Part shown: positions 1 to 10,699 of the stretch, in pieces
Layout: each line of letters opens with the position of its first letter
How positions within the stretch are numbered: position 1 is the stretch's first letter
From: Pseudozyma flocculosa PF-1
Lineage: Eukaryota; Basidiomycota; Ustilaginomycetes; Ustilaginales; Ustilaginaceae
DNA length: 64,000 bases
Reading direction: 5' to 3'
Assembly: GCF_000417875.1 (NCBI RefSeq)
Contig: NW_006920880.1
Span: forward strand, 502,260-566,259
Program-made: the position numbers and the translations under genes
Notes under the pieces: generated by a model
The model's input: the letters and a program-made list of their open reading frames with translations, nothing else
What the model was told of the DNA's origin: nothing
Database searches by the model: none

Positions 1-633
1 TGATGCTGATCGTGTCCGCCTTGTCGCCCACTGCCACCTGGTGTCCGTGCGGGTGGTAGGCGATGTTGATGTTGGACCCGGGCGTCGAAATGACCTGCGT
101 CGCCTTTGCCGCTGCGGCAGGGGCGGTCGGTCACGCGAGGTGGTAGGGGGAGTCAGACTGGATCCTCGAGGGCTATGCGCCGGCAAACGAGGGCGCGAAT
201 CGACTCACAGCGAATGTCCCATATCCTGACCGACTTGTCCGCCGACGCGGTGGCGATCTGATCCGGCGCAGTGGGGCTCCAGGCGAGCTGGTCGACGCTC
301 TCGGTGTGACCTCGGAGCTCGGTGGAAGCGCGCACGTCGACGCTGCGCTCGGGCGTCCATACGCGCACGGATCGGTCGGCGCCGCAGCTGGCGAGCTTGC
401 GGCCGTCGATGGACCACGCGACGCCGCGAACGCTGAGTCGGTGGCCGCCCTTGAGCTCCTTGGACGGCTTGTAATTTTGGAACGACGGCAGCTATCGAGA
501 CGGGGTAGGGCGCGTGGACAAGGGTCGGGGTCAGCGGGTGCGGACCAGGGAGGGTGCAGAGAGGGTGCAGACTCACTGTGATGCCGCGCTCCCGGAACAG
601 GGCGGCGTCGGAGGGTGGTGCCGTCAGCGCCAT
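1..633 (-). CDS. TEX1: THO complex subunit 3 (THO3/TEX1), WD40 protein, 3' truncated by window edge
   Basis: WD40-repeat subunit of the THO/TREX complex, which couples transcription to mRNA packaging and export in the nucleus. Modelled as three exons on the minus strand: 577-633, 209-491 and 111 down to the window edge, with introns 492-576 and 112-208 (both GTGAGT...AG). The joined protein starts MALTAPPSDAALFRERG and contains WD blades with the family signatures GHTESVDQLAW, TASADKSVRIWDIR and GSNINIAYHPHG, matching human THOC3 blade by blade across both junctions. Only about the first 150 residues are present; the remaining blades lie to the left of the window. The start is the only ATG ahead of the conserved part with a clean splice phase. 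It is divergent from the NDP kinase gene across about 690 bp. Seen: motifs and junctions. Known: the family role. Confidence 0.88.
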
Positions 634-1318
634 GTTGTGTGTGGTCGTCGGAGGGGCTCGATCGATGGACGTCGGGGAGGGGATCCGTCTGAGCAAAGGG
701 GCGGCCGGGAGGAGGTAGCGGGAGTCGGAAAGGTGGAGTGGAGAGAAGGGGGAACCGCGCTCGTCTGTCGTGCGAGAAGGGCTCACCTCGCTCGGGCCAG
801 CGAGCCAGCGGGCAAGTGGGCAAGAGGGAGCGGGCTGCGCTCTGATCACCACCGCACGGCGCAAAATTTCCGCCGTCGCTGGGCGGGCCCACTGCCCCCT
901 TTCTTCTTGAAAGCGTGGCTGGCTGGCAAGCTGGCTGGCTGTGGCTGGGCTGGCAACCAACCGCCTTCGGGGCTCTCGGCGAGGCTGGAGGGCAGCTGCA
1001 GGCCGACGCAGCACCTAGCCTGGCCCTCTTGCTCCCTTCCCCGAGGCTGCCCCTGCCTGGCCCAGGCGGAAGCAAGCTCTTTTTCGAGTGGCTCGAACCT
1101 CGTCTTCCCGCCCGCCTGCCGGCCCGTTCGCCCGCCAGCTTGAATCAGAAGCAAGGAAAAAAGGCATGGCACGAGCTCACCAGCTGGCAGCGCTGCTGCT
1201 CCTCGTCGTCTGCACCTGGCTCGCCCTCGCTCCGCTCCCTCCGTCTCTACCTTCACCACCACAATCATCCCCTCCTACACCCAACCACTCTTCATCACCG
1301 TCGAGTCAATCCTTCAAA
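634..1318. promoter_or_regulatory. Divergent intergenic region between THO3 and NDP kinase
   Basis: No gene is supportable here. It must hold both promoters and the 5' leaders of the two divergent genes. It contains tandem GGCTGGC/GGCAAGC-type units around 915-960 and a pyrimidine-rich stretch (about 1195-1315) directly before the NDP kinase start, typical of a fungal 5' leader. No clear TATA box was seen. Confidence 0.4.
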
Positions 1319-1875
1319 ATGGCTACCGAGCAGAGTGAGTGCCGCCCGCCGTGGTAGCATGCCCTCCCCGTGTCCCTACCTCGTCGACGAGCAACGCCGC
1401 TGACCATGGCTCCCTGTCGCCCCCTGCGCCAGCCTACATCATGATCAAGCCCGACGGCGTCGAGCGCGGCCTCGTCGGCGAGATCATCGCCCGCTTCGAG
1501 CGCCGCGGCTACCAGCTCGTCGCCATGAAGATGGTCCACGCCTCGGTCGAGCACCTCGAGCAGCACTACGCCGACCTCAAGGGCAAGCCCTTCTTCCCCG
1601 GCCTCGTCAAGTACATGTCCAGCGGCCCCGTCGTCGCCATGGTCTGGCAGGGCAAGGACGTCGTCAAGCAGGGCCGCGTCCTCCTCGGCGCCACCAACCC
1701 GCTCGCCTCGGCCCCCGGCACCATCCGCGGCGACTTTGCCATCGACGTCGGCCGCAACATCTGCCACGGCTCCGACGCCGTCGAGTCGGCCAAGAAGGAG
1801 ATCGCCCTCTGGTTCGGTGAGCAGAACCCCACCATCAACTACAACAAGACCATCAACTCGTGGGTCTACGAGTAG
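1319..1875 (+). CDS. NDK1: Nucleoside diphosphate kinase
   Basis: Transfers the gamma phosphate between nucleoside tri- and diphosphates through a phosphohistidine, balancing NTP pools. Two exons: 1319-1334 (MATEQ plus one base) and 1433-1875, with a GTGAGT...CAG intron at 1335-1432. The spliced protein is 152 residues, the usual length of eukaryotic group I NDP kinases. It begins [19 protein letters not shown] and carries the catalytic box [16 protein letters not shown], with the active His at about residue 117, and ends in WVYE as is usual. The tiny first exon is needed because the open frame otherwise lacks the conserved N-terminal strand. Codon use is strongly biased to C-ending codons, consistent with high expression. 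Identification is secure. Confidence 0.97.
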
Positions 1876-2339
1876 GCGGCTGGCTCGCCGCGCGCAGCCC
1901 AGCCCCTGTCCTCCCTCTCTCCCGCCATCTCCCCTCCCCTCCTCTCGTCTCTCTCTCTCTCCCTTCCTCCCCTCCCTCGGCCCTCGCTTGTCCGTGTCTC
2001 CACCGACTATCCATCGGCTAGAGCGACTCGGGTTGGCAGTTGAAGAAATTCGAAAAAGAGGTAGCATTCAATCTCTCAGAGTCGTTGCAGGCGAGGGCTT
2101 CCTTGTCCCGTGCGCAGTTTTGGTTGGAGCCGGGTACACTAAAAGATAGGTCCGAGCGCGGTGTCGACGACGCGCGGGATGCTGCGGGTCGCCGAGTCGA
2201 TGGCAAGGGTGCGGCAGCTTTGCGGGTCGGCGAGAAGCGCGGGCCGAGAGTCAGGATCAGAGGCAAGCAGGGTCTCGGCGCAACGTGGCGCTTTGAAGCC
2301 TCGAGGGCAGGGTCCCGGAAGGCGCAGCAGCGGCCAGGC
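1876..2339. other. Convergent 3' flank of NDP kinase and NDT80-type gene
   Basis: No gene. Contains a long pyrimidine run (about 1908-1980, CTCTCTCTCTCTCCC type) in the likely NDP kinase 3' UTR. No canonical AATAAA was found. Confidence 0.4.
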
Positions 2340-5124
2340 TCAGATGACGTTGCGGATGTCCATCACATAGGGCCGGCGGCTCTGCAGCTGGGCAGGCGTC
2401 GGCGACGAGGGCAGAGACGCTTCCGCGGCCATCAGCGTGTCGGTTCGGCGCCGGTCTCCGTCGCCGTCGCCGTCGTTGTCGCTGTCAAAGGAGAAGTCGG
2501 AGCAGTCGCTGCTGCTGCTGCTGCTGCTGCTGCTAAGGCTCCGGACCGGAACATCGAGATTCGTCGACGAGGAGCCCATCCCGCAGCTCGTCGCAGAGCC
2601 AACTCTCGAGTCGGGGTCGATCTCGGTGCGCGTCTGTGCGCCAACCGTGCCTGCCCGCATCTTGACAGCGGTGACCTTGCCAGGCTCGCCCTGCAGCCGT
2701 TGCCGGGCTCGCTGCTCCGAGAGCGCCTGGTAGTGCATCTTGGAGCGTCCGCGGACGGTGATGGGCTGCGAAACGGTGCATGCCACCTCGACGATCGTGC
2801 CGGCCACCGGGTCAGTGGCGGCGGCGGCGGCGGCGGAAGTGGCAGTGGCAGCGTGGGTGGCCCTGCCCGCGCTCGCCGCTGCGCCGATGCGTCGAGATCG
2901 GCGGATGGCCGTGCCGCTGCGAGGATCCAGCACCGGCTGGAGGTGAGCGTAGAGCGTCAGCTTGAGCGCAAAGTACTGCTGCCCAGCATGGCCCCTCTGT
3001 CCGTTGTTGAGCGTCGCCGAGCGGATCTGGATCCTGCGGAAGGCAGCGACGCGGTCCGCGGCTAGAGGGCTGCGCTCGCCGGCTGCTGGCTCGCCGCTGA
3101 GTTCGAGCTGGCGCGGGTACACTTCGGTTCGCGGTCCTCGCTCGCGAGCCGGCCCAAATTGAATCAGGGGGATCTCGTGCTGCGGAAGCTCGCTGACGCC
3201 GCCCAGATGGTCGGCGATGTGCGCCGATAGCCCGACGGTGAAGTGAGAGACGGTGCGGAGATCGGACGAGCCGTGCTGCCTGACAAAGTACCGAGTTGAC
3301 TCGGCAAGTTGGCCACTGGCGCGCTTCATGACGCTGCAAGAGGTGTCGATCTTGAGGTCTGTTGCGGAAAGGCGGAGATTGCAAAAAAGGGGCGAGGACG
3401 GAGGAGGTTGAGGGCATTGAGCGACTTGGCCTTGTTGTGAGAGGCGATCGTGCCTCGGCGGGCACCCACAGTTGCGGCGGTAGCAGGCCCACTTGCCGTC
3501 GCTGGTTGTACAGGGTTGACCCAGGGGGTAGGGAGACCTTTTTGGGTCAGCCAGAAGACGACGGCGGCCACAGCTGATAACGAGACAGGACTGCGCTCAC
3601 ACGACAATGAAGCAGTTGTGCGTGGTGCTCTGCAGCTCGCAGGAAAGCCTGCCGGAGACGGATTCCGCACCAAGGCCAGCGCGAAGAATCAGCCATGCGC
3701 GTCGCTACACATCAAAGGGTCAAAAGGCGAATCCGCGAGACTCACGAATCGCCATCGGCGTCGAGAAGCTCCGCTCGCATGGCCGTGGGGTTGGTGAAGA
3801 TCTCTCCAGAGTCGCCTTCGGCAGGTGCGCGGAGCGTCGGCCCGCGAACGCGAACCTCGGAGGCAGCGGCGGGCTCCAGCTTCGGCTGCCTCGTGATCGT
3901 CGGCTCCATCCTGGTTTGCATTGGGGCGACATGCAGCGCCTTTTTGCTGTCCTCTCCCGCGCGCTCCTCCAGCAGGAGGTCTTCGATGCGCATCAGCTGT
4001 ACATCCGTCGGCTCCGGATCGAGGGCGAACGAGCCGGGCAGCGGAGACGGGTAGGGTTGGTGAAGAAACATCTGCGAATCCATAGGTGTCGTCGAGAGAG
4101 CGAGAGCGTTGTGTTTTCCGGGTTGGATCGGGGTCTGCCAGAAGCGGGCGGCGTGAGAGGGGCTCGTCAAGGTAACAACCGGGTAGGGAGCCGGCTGCGT
4201 TGGCGTTTTCGGGTGACTCTGCTTGCGAGGAGAGGCTCGTAGAGGCACCTGGCTTGTCCAGAATGTGTCATCTCGGTAGCCAGGGCCGGACGCCATGCCG
4301 TACATTGGCGCCTGGCCGAATGCAGACGGCGGCGAAGGCGGCAACCATTCTTCCTGTTCCGCCGTCGAGCGCAAGGAGCTGGTGCGGGAGAGCCTGGCAA
4401 ACAGGGCGGCGCGAAGAAGATTTCGAACCGTGAGCTAGGACGTACGGTCGAGGGACTACCGAACGACGCCCCGCGCGCGCACTCACGAGTGTGTAGGGGT
4501 CGAAAACGTCGACGGAGACGGAGACGGGAAGAAGGCACCCCGCGACACTGGAGACGACGACACCGAGCGCCAGATGCCCCCGACGTAGCGGCTCGGCGTC
4601 ACCGGGGTCGGGTAGTGGAAGTAGGGATGGCCGCGCGAGTCGTTGGTCAGGGAGCGAGCTCGCTGCATCTTGTCCGTTCGCGGCGGCGTCTGGGGCAGAG
4701 ATCCGTTGCGGAGTGGCTGGATGTCGCGGGATGGGGTGGCAGGGACGCTTCCGTGCTCGCGCTCGAAGCAGGGCGACTCTTGGCGAGGTAGCTGGGGAGT
4801 GCGATCACCTTGGGCGACCGGCTGCGACGAGGCCACGGGCAAGGCCGACTCGTCCAGGTCGGTGGAGAGCGCCTTTCCGAGAGGGGCAGTGCGGCCGCGG
4901 TGTGATCTCTTGAAGCGGAGGGTGTTGCACGACGGCGAGAGCAGCACAGGGTCGAGGCCAGGGACGAAGCGGGAGCGCGGTGGCGAAAAGAGCTGGACAT
5001 CGGATCCCAGGCCGGCGGCCGTCTCTTTTATCGGGGTGGAAGGCAGTTCGCCCAGGTCCATGTCGCATTCGACGCTCTGCTGCACCGAGAGGCGCAGGCC
5101 TTTCGCACGCTGCGCGGCCTTCAT
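2340..5124 (-). CDS. NDT80/PhoG-like DNA-binding transcription factor
   Basis: Predicted nuclear regulator with an NDT80-fold DNA-binding domain, the family of yeast Ndt80 and Neurospora Vib-1 (sporulation, nutrient and incompatibility responses). Model: exons 4487-5124, 3746-4393, 3601-3648 and 2340-3537; introns 4394-4486, 3649-3745 and 3538-3600; 843 residues. The N-terminal half (about 1-430) is low complexity with many SP/TP pairs (TPPRTDK, TPVTPSRY, PLRASPRK), as expected for kinase-regulated factors. Domain hallmarks follow: SDGKWACYRRN, then RRIQIRSATLNNGQRGHAGQQYFALKLTLYAHL (in order, interrupted here), and ITVRGRSKMHYQ near the domain end. An Ala-rich linker inside the domain (about 2815-2880) and a poly-Ser run (2505-2534) are unusual. 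Exon 3 is only 48 nt and is supported by phase and splice signals alone. Family call is firm; exon edges at 3.5-3.7 kb are tentative. Confidence 0.8.
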
Positions 5125-6708
5125 GGTCGATCGGCTGCTGGTCCGCGTCGCCGTTTGCGGGTAGAGAGGACGCCGAGCGAGCCTGGACGTGAGGCAGGTA
5201 GGATCGAGAGTAGCGCGTGGACCGCCGGCGTTGCAGTGGGCGTGGCGGTTCTCACGCTAGCAAGCTGCCGACCGTGGGAGAGGGCTGGAAGGTGCAGCCG
5301 TACTGTCGGATGATGCCAACGGGCCTCGAGCCGGACGCACGCACGGTTCGTCGGAGCAGGCCGCGCGAAGGTCTCGGCTGGTCCTATCTGGCGGACAGAG
5401 GACGAAGACGCGCACAGATGCTGGGTTGGCGAGGGGCTGGTCGGCGTGTCAGAGGAGAAGGACGCAGGAGCGGGCTAGGGAGAAGAAGAGGGGGCGTCAC
5501 CAGCGGGCGAGGTGGTCAAATACGGCCAGTCCGGTTGCCAAAGAGCCTGGGAAAGGCCGCACTGGCCCTTCCGTTGGTCTGGGAAGCCAGGGTAGAACGA
5601 TGGGCAGGAAGGCAGGTCGATGTGATGGCAGAGAGGGGAGGGCGTGTGGGAACGTGATGGCGCAAAGGGCCGGAAGAGCCGTCAGCTAGCGCGTCCGGAC
5701 GGCCCAGGCAACCAGCAGATGGGGGCTGAAGCAAGAAGACCGAGTGCGAAGTGAGCGCCGGAGGAGGCCGACGGCCCGGGAAGAAGGCAGGCGACGCCCG
5801 GCCTGCCGGGTGCGGGAAAAGGTGTGCCCACGGGTGCAGCGCCTCTCCTACGCTCCAGCCCCCTGGGCCAGTCCAACGGGCAGGCCAGGACGGCTCGATC
5901 GGCTTCTGCCACCGAATGGCCCACGCAGAGGAACGCGCTCGGCGACGTCGCTCCGCGTAAGCGTCGGAAAACGACGATGGTCCGATGGGGCGGGCTAGGC
6001 TAGAGCTCGTCCTGCCTCTGCAACGGGCCGCTATGGAAGCGGCCGGCCTGCTCCGGATACAGAACCATCTCGCAGGCCTTCTCGAGCGGCTAAACCAGTG
6101 GCCTGGTTGAAGATGTCAACCGCCCTGGACACAACCATGACGACATTCTGGCTTCTGTCACATGCGGCGTGGATCTCACAAAGTCACAAACGTGCGGCAG
6201 CTCGGTAGCGTGCAAGGGTAGGTTTGGGCTGCGGTGCGGTCCGGTACGGTGTGATGCAGCAGGAGAGAGAAGGTTCCGAAGCCAAGCGGGCGGCGGCGCA
6301 ATCGAGCTAGAAGAAATATCAAGCTTGACCGTCCGCTCGCCGATGGCGCGTTGGGTGGGCTCCCCCTAGCCCCCTGCGCCCCGCGCACCGGCGGGAGGGT
6401 ACGTGCGTGGGCCAGGTAGACAGGCTGCACCGGCTTCCCTGGTCGCTGCCTGGCAAGCCTGCCTCGACCCCGGAGCTGCGACGCGCCAAGAGACGAAAGA
6501 GGCACAGGCGGCGCTAAGCGGCTCCGTCTGCGCCTTCATTATATTACACGGCGCGCTGTCCAGGTCCGCGACCGGGCGGGGTGGTTGCAAGGCGCTGCCG
6601 CGTGCGCCGGATTGCGTGCGTCTGATTACGTGCGGACAAGCGTGGGGCGGACCGGTGGGTCGGATTCTAGAGACAAGCAGGGTGGATGCGAACGAATCGG
6701 GGTGTAGG
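5125..6708. other. Gene-free region upstream of the NDT80-type gene and downstream of AOX
   Basis: About 1.6 kb without a supportable gene. Open frames here have Arg/Gly/Pro-rich translations with no recognisable domain and are open on several frames at once, the usual effect of high GC. It should contain the promoter of the NDT80-type gene near 5130-5700 and the AOX 3' UTR near 6709. Confidence 0.4.
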
Positions 6709-8184
6709 CTAGGCGGTCTTGTTGGCCGACTCGATGGCCTCGCGTTCGCTCCGCTTGGCCCACTCGAGCGCCTCGTCCCTCTCGAGGCCGTAGGTGGTGC
6801 CGCGCATCTTGGCGGGTGCGTCGCGGTAGGCAAACGGGTTGGGGTCGGTCGACTCGAGCGAGGCAAACGTGTGGTTGATGTGGCGGTGGGTGGCCTCGTC
6901 GGCGCGGATGGCGCGGATGACGTCCTCAAAGCGCGCGCCCTCGGGCAGCTGCCAGTACTCCTTTGCGATTTCGGGCGCCGCGAGGTTCTCCCACTCGGGC
7001 AGGCGGCCCGCCTTCATGTCCTCGAGGACGAGCGTGTAGGTGTGCACCGCCTCCTCTTCGAGCTTGCCGACAAAGCGGTGCGCCACTTTGGGCGCCACGA
7101 GGTAGAAGAAGAAGAAAAAGTTGTAGAAGACGCCCTGCGCCAGCAGCGCAAACGTCCGGGCGATGATGCCCGGCTTGGCGATCGACATGAACGTGAGCAG
7201 GTGCATGCGCTCGTTTTCGGCGTCTGTCGGGTGGGGAAAGAGGCGAGGAGAGGCGAGCAGAGGCGAGGCGAGGCGAGGGGCAGCGGAGGATACGTCAGTC
7301 GCTGACTGGTCGGCGGGAGTCGCTAAAGAAGGGCTCGGGGCTCGTGCTCGTGCGCGCCACTCACCTTCGAGCATGGTATGGATCCAGCCCTTGTCGCGCT
7401 TCATGAGGCGGAGGCTCTGGAGGTGGCGACAGGTGGCTGCCACCATGCCGGGGACGCCGGCGACAGTCTCGAGAAAGATCATGCGGTTCATCCAGCCGTC
7501 GGGCCCAAAGACGATGCCCTTTTTCCTCATCTCGTCGAGCGTCATGCCTTGCTGGATCTCGGCGGCGTCGACCGACGAGGCCTTGTCGACCTGGACCGCC
7601 TGGCCGTCCTTGGCCATCTGGTCGAGCCGGTCCTTTTGAGCTGCAATGTGGCGCGGCAGCTCGACCTTCTTGTCGGTCGTCGAGGAGGCTCTGAGCGGCG
7701 GCAGGTTCTTGTTCTTGTAGCCGGGGTACCTCGTGGCGAGGTCAAAGATGCTGCGGGCCAGCCAGACCATCTTGCCCGCCACCCGGTCGCCGGTCGTCTG
7801 CGCCTCGCGGTGGACGACCTGGACCGAGTCGAGGTCCGACTCCGAGTAGACCGGGTGAAAGAGGAGATAGCTCTTGCTCGGGTGCTTTTCGCCCCAGACT
7901 ACGTCGCGGGATTCTGTGGCGCGGTCTCTGTCGTCGTTGCTGCGCTTGGGCTCGGGCTCTGAGCTGGGTCCTGCGACTGGCTGCTGCTCCACCCCAAGGG
8001 CGGGCGACGCGGAGCGGGCCTGGGTGGCTTGTGGCGAGCCGAAACGGGTCGAGGTGGAGAGGTGGCGCGGGCTGTGGATCGCCTCGACGCCGAGCCCTCG
8101 CAGCGCCAACGATCTCGGCGCGTGGCGTAGCGGTGGCACCGACGAGCGGGTGGCGGCGGCCAGGAACGTGGAATGGACCAGCAT
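6709..8184 (-). CDS. AOX1: Mitochondrial alternative oxidase
   Basis: Di-iron ubiquinol oxidase of the inner mitochondrial membrane that bypasses complexes III and IV. Two exons: 7365-8184 and 6709-7223, intron 7224-7364 (GTGAGT...CAG, phase 1); 444 residues. The N-terminus MLVHSTFLAAATRSSVPPL is Arg/Ser/Ala rich, as for a mitochondrial presequence. Iron-ligand motifs are present in order: FLETVAGVPGM, EDAENERMHLL (formed across the splice junction), LEEEAVHTY and RADEATHRHINH. The last 60 or so residues run past the catalytic core. I chose the ATG at 8184 because a TATAAAG lies about 145 bp upstream; a more distal in-frame ATG at 8490 would be upstream of that box. Length and all four motifs agree with functional fungal AOX. 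Confidence 0.96.
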   Translation of the reverse strand: MLVHSTFLAAATRSSVPPLRHAPRSLALRGLGVEAIHSPRHLSTSTRFGSPQATQARSASPALGVEQQPVAGPSSEPEPKRSNDDRDRATESRDVVWGEKHPSKSYLLFHPVYSESDLDSVQVVHREAQTTGDRVAGKMVWLARSIFDLATRYPGYKNKNLPPLRASSTTDKKVELPRHIAAQKDRLDQMAKDGQAVQVDKASSVDAAEIQQGMTLDEMRKKGIVFGPDGWMNRMIFLETVAGVPGMVAATCRHLQSLRLMKRDKGWIHTMLEGEWRARARAPSPSLATPADQSATDVSSAAPRLASPLLASPRLFPHPTDAENERMHLLTFMSIAKPGIIARTFALLAQGVFYNFFFFFYLVAPKVAHRFVGKLEEEAVHTYTLVLEDMKAGRLPEWENLAAPEIAKEYWQLPEGARFEDVIRAIRADEATHRHINHTFASLESTDPNPFAYRDAPAKMRGTTYGLERDEALEWAKRSEREAIESANKTA

Positions 8185-10095
8185 GGCGTGGGTGTCGAGA
8201 TGGTGCTGTGGGAGTAGGTTGGCGTGCGATGCAGTGTGGCGCTGGTGTGGGGCTTGGTTGTGCACTGGCGAATGGTTGTGTTGGTTGGAGGCGTGGTGAG
8301 GCGGTGGCGCACGAGGATGCTCGGGACCTTTATAGACCGACCGTCGAAGCAAGCCAAGCAAAGCATGCCAAGGCAAGGCAAAGCTGACCGGAGGCGTCCG
8401 GGCCAGGACCAGCAACGGAGCACGTTCGGAGCGAAGGTCTTGGCCCGCCTGGGCGAGGGACCCCGTACGCCGCCGACGGAGAGCAAGCAACGGGTGAGCA
8501 AGAGCAGGCTAGGCAGGCGCGCAAAGCTACCTAGCCTGGCCTCATGCTGGGCCGCGATAGGCTAGGGTCAGCAGACCAACACCCGCGTTGCCAGAAACGT
8601 CCCGAGGGACACGCACGCACTCCGCGGGCAGGCGAGCTGTCGTGTTGCGCGCACCCTGCCTGCCTGTCGTTCGAACTTGCGGCAGGCCCAAAAATGCAAG
8701 CACGCAGCCAAGGAAGGAAGCAAGGGTCCCCCGCCTCCCGGCTTCTTTTCGTTCGGGAGCGGTCGGGAAGTCGGGCAGGACGCGCACTGGCTGGCCTGCC
8801 AGGCCCTAGCCTGCCTCCTGTTCGACCCGAAGCCGGATCGATTCAGACGCCACGTTCGCGGTTGGTCCCAGGGAGAGTCAGACGGCAGCCAGATCGAGTC
8901 GCTCGGTCGGTCATTGTGCGTACATGCAAGCCTGCCTGCCTGCGGCATGCCGTCCTCGGAGAGTTTTCGCGCCTCGGGATCCAACACACGCACGCCGCTG
9001 ACCGGCCACTTTTGCCACCGCCGGGCCCGTGACGCGGCGACTTATCCGCCAGTCGGGCTCAGCCGTGCCAGACGGTCCGCACGGGTCCTTGCTTGCTTTA
9101 GACGGCGAGACGACCGTTGGCCCTACTCGCTCCGTCGCACGCGGTGGACTCGAAGATTGGCGGTCAGGGGCAGACGAGCTTGGCCGTCCGACGACATCAA
9201 ACGCGGCTGGGAAATTGAGCTGGAAACTCTTACGAAATGCCGCCCGCCACCCTGTCATGGCGGATGCAACGACTCTCTCATCGACCACGAGGCTCGATTC
9301 TCTGTGGTCGCATCGCTCGCGGCGGCAAGAGCAAACACGAGCGATGGTACGCCCAAAGACGGCAGGCAGCGGCTATCGATGCGAGACCGACCCACATGGC
9401 GGCTGCCTTGGTCAAGACCATAGACACGGCACGATGAGCTGGAGCACCGCGACAGGCGATTCCTTCCTCGCCCTTGTCCCCTGAGCAGCCGCGCGCAAGA
9501 AAGAGGTCGCGATAGAGGTTTTTCATTGGCAGGCAGTCACAGGAAGAGGATGCGGTGTGACTGGCCCTTTTTCTACACCTCCCCACGGCGATGGCCTGGC
9601 TGACCGACCGGCCGCAGAGGGGCGTGACATGGGATGTGTGATGCCCCGCAGGTGGCGAGGCGAGATATAGGTGTAGGCGAGCGTGTGTGCATGTGGTGGT
9701 GGGCGAGGGACGGAGGCAACGGGTCCGCCATCTTCCCTCGTCGCAGCATCCCCCATCCCGCCTGGCGGAACCGTCGCAAAAGCGCACTGCGAGCGAGGCT
9801 TGGTCCCAAAAAGGACCTGAGAATCGTCCCACGTCCCGCGTCGGCGAGGCGGCTTCGAGCCGGAATCAGGATCGCATCGCGAGTGGTGCCGGTCGGTGCG
9901 CCCTGGGACCGGACTGATGGGGATGCCGGGAAAAGCTTGGTGTTACAGAATCAACGAAACAATGCGTCGAGGATTGAACGTTTTGCGGGTGTGTGTGAGG
10001 GTGGGAAATGAGAGAGACGGGGCAAGCGCAGAGAACAAGGGGGAAGGCCGGGACCGGACAAGGCGGAAAGCAAGGGCTGCTGCAGAGAGCAACGC
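8185..10095. other. AOX upstream region and eL34 3' flank
   Basis: About 1.9 kb with no supportable gene. It contains the AOX promoter (8185-8500). Around 8640-8830 and 8930-8945 there are several GCCTGCCTG-type units. Long open frames between 8.7 and 9.4 kb on both strands give basic, low-information translations and are not called. Confidence 0.4.
8329..8334 (-). promoter_or_regulatory. TATA box of AOX
   Basis: TATAAA on the minus strand (within CTATAAAGG), about 145 bp upstream of the chosen AOX start codon. It is the best core-promoter match in this intergenic region and argues against starting translation at 8490. Confidence 0.6.
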
Positions 10096-10699
10096 TTACT
10101 TGGCCTTGGCAGCCTGGGCCTTGATGACGTTCTTGACAATCTTGGCCTCCTCAACAAGGAACGCACGGATGACGCTGTACGAGGGGTCGAGACAAGAACA
10201 GGCGGCCAGAGGCATCGGTCAGTGAACGTTTCTCCCGACGTGCCTTCCGGATCCTCTGCGTAGCAGCAGCGGCCTTGGCCCGGCCGAATAGCAGGCGGCT
10301 TCAGGGGCCCGAGTCGCCCTCCAACACGCCGCCTCAGGCAGCTCCGCTGGCCGGACCGGGCAACTCGGCGTGCGACCTTCCACCCTGCAGCCGCTGCACT
10401 TCGAGAGCCATAGAGTCGACCGGCTAGGACACTCACCGGGTGCGGACGCAGTTGGCGCAGCGGCTGCCGCCGTAGGCCCTCTGGACCGTCTTCAACCTCT
10501 TGGAGACGGTGGCGTACTCGCGCGGGCGGAGCGACTTGACACCGGGCAGGGCGGTGTGGCAGTCGCCGCACTTGGGCGAGGTGGGGAGCTTGTGCGTGTG
10601 ATGGTACACAAGACGGCCACCGGGAGTCTTGACGATGCGTCGTCGGTTAGACTTGGTGTTGTAGGGGGTGCGCTTGCGGAGGGTGACTCGCTGGGCCAT
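10096..10699 (-). CDS. RPL34: 60S ribosomal protein eL34
   Basis: Structural protein of the large cytosolic ribosomal subunit. Two exons: 10437-10699 and 10096-10174, separated by a 262-nt intron (10175-10436, GTGAGT...CAG) that splits an Arg codon; 113 residues. Exon 1 encodes MAQRVTLRKRTPYNTKSNRR and the paired Cys motif CGDC...CANC expected for the zinc site of eL34; exon 2 encodes VIRAFLVEEAKIVKNVIKAQ and ends in a Lys/Ala tail. Length fits the family (about 110-120). The intron is the longest spliced one in the window. I looked for C/D-box snoRNA signals inside it and found none convincing. The gene is divergent from mitochondrial uL6m. Confidence 0.96.

Noticed and set aside
4425..4445. 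GGTTCGAAATC as a tRNA T arm (also similar strings near 39118, 41550 and 43229)
   Set aside because: None has a pairing T stem plus acceptor, D and anticodon arms at the right distances; only 61458-61560 folds as a tRNA.
4394..4486. Alternative NDT80-gene acceptor at CCTAG giving FDPYTL-LTVRNLL
   Set aside because: It is phase compatible only with a reading frame that is not continuous with the SP/TP-rich exon upstream. The GCCAG acceptor with a CTCAC branch point keeps phase. The peptide is attractive, so transcript data should decide.
8184..8490. Upstream in-frame ATG that would lengthen AOX by about 100 residues
   Set aside because: A TATAAA box at 8329-8334 lies between the two ATGs, and the residues from 8184 already give a good mitochondrial presequence.
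10175..10436. Possible snoRNA in the long eL34 intron
   Set aside because: No convincing C box (RTGATGA) and D box (CTGA) pair with terminal stem was found; an H/ACA RNA cannot be judged by eye.
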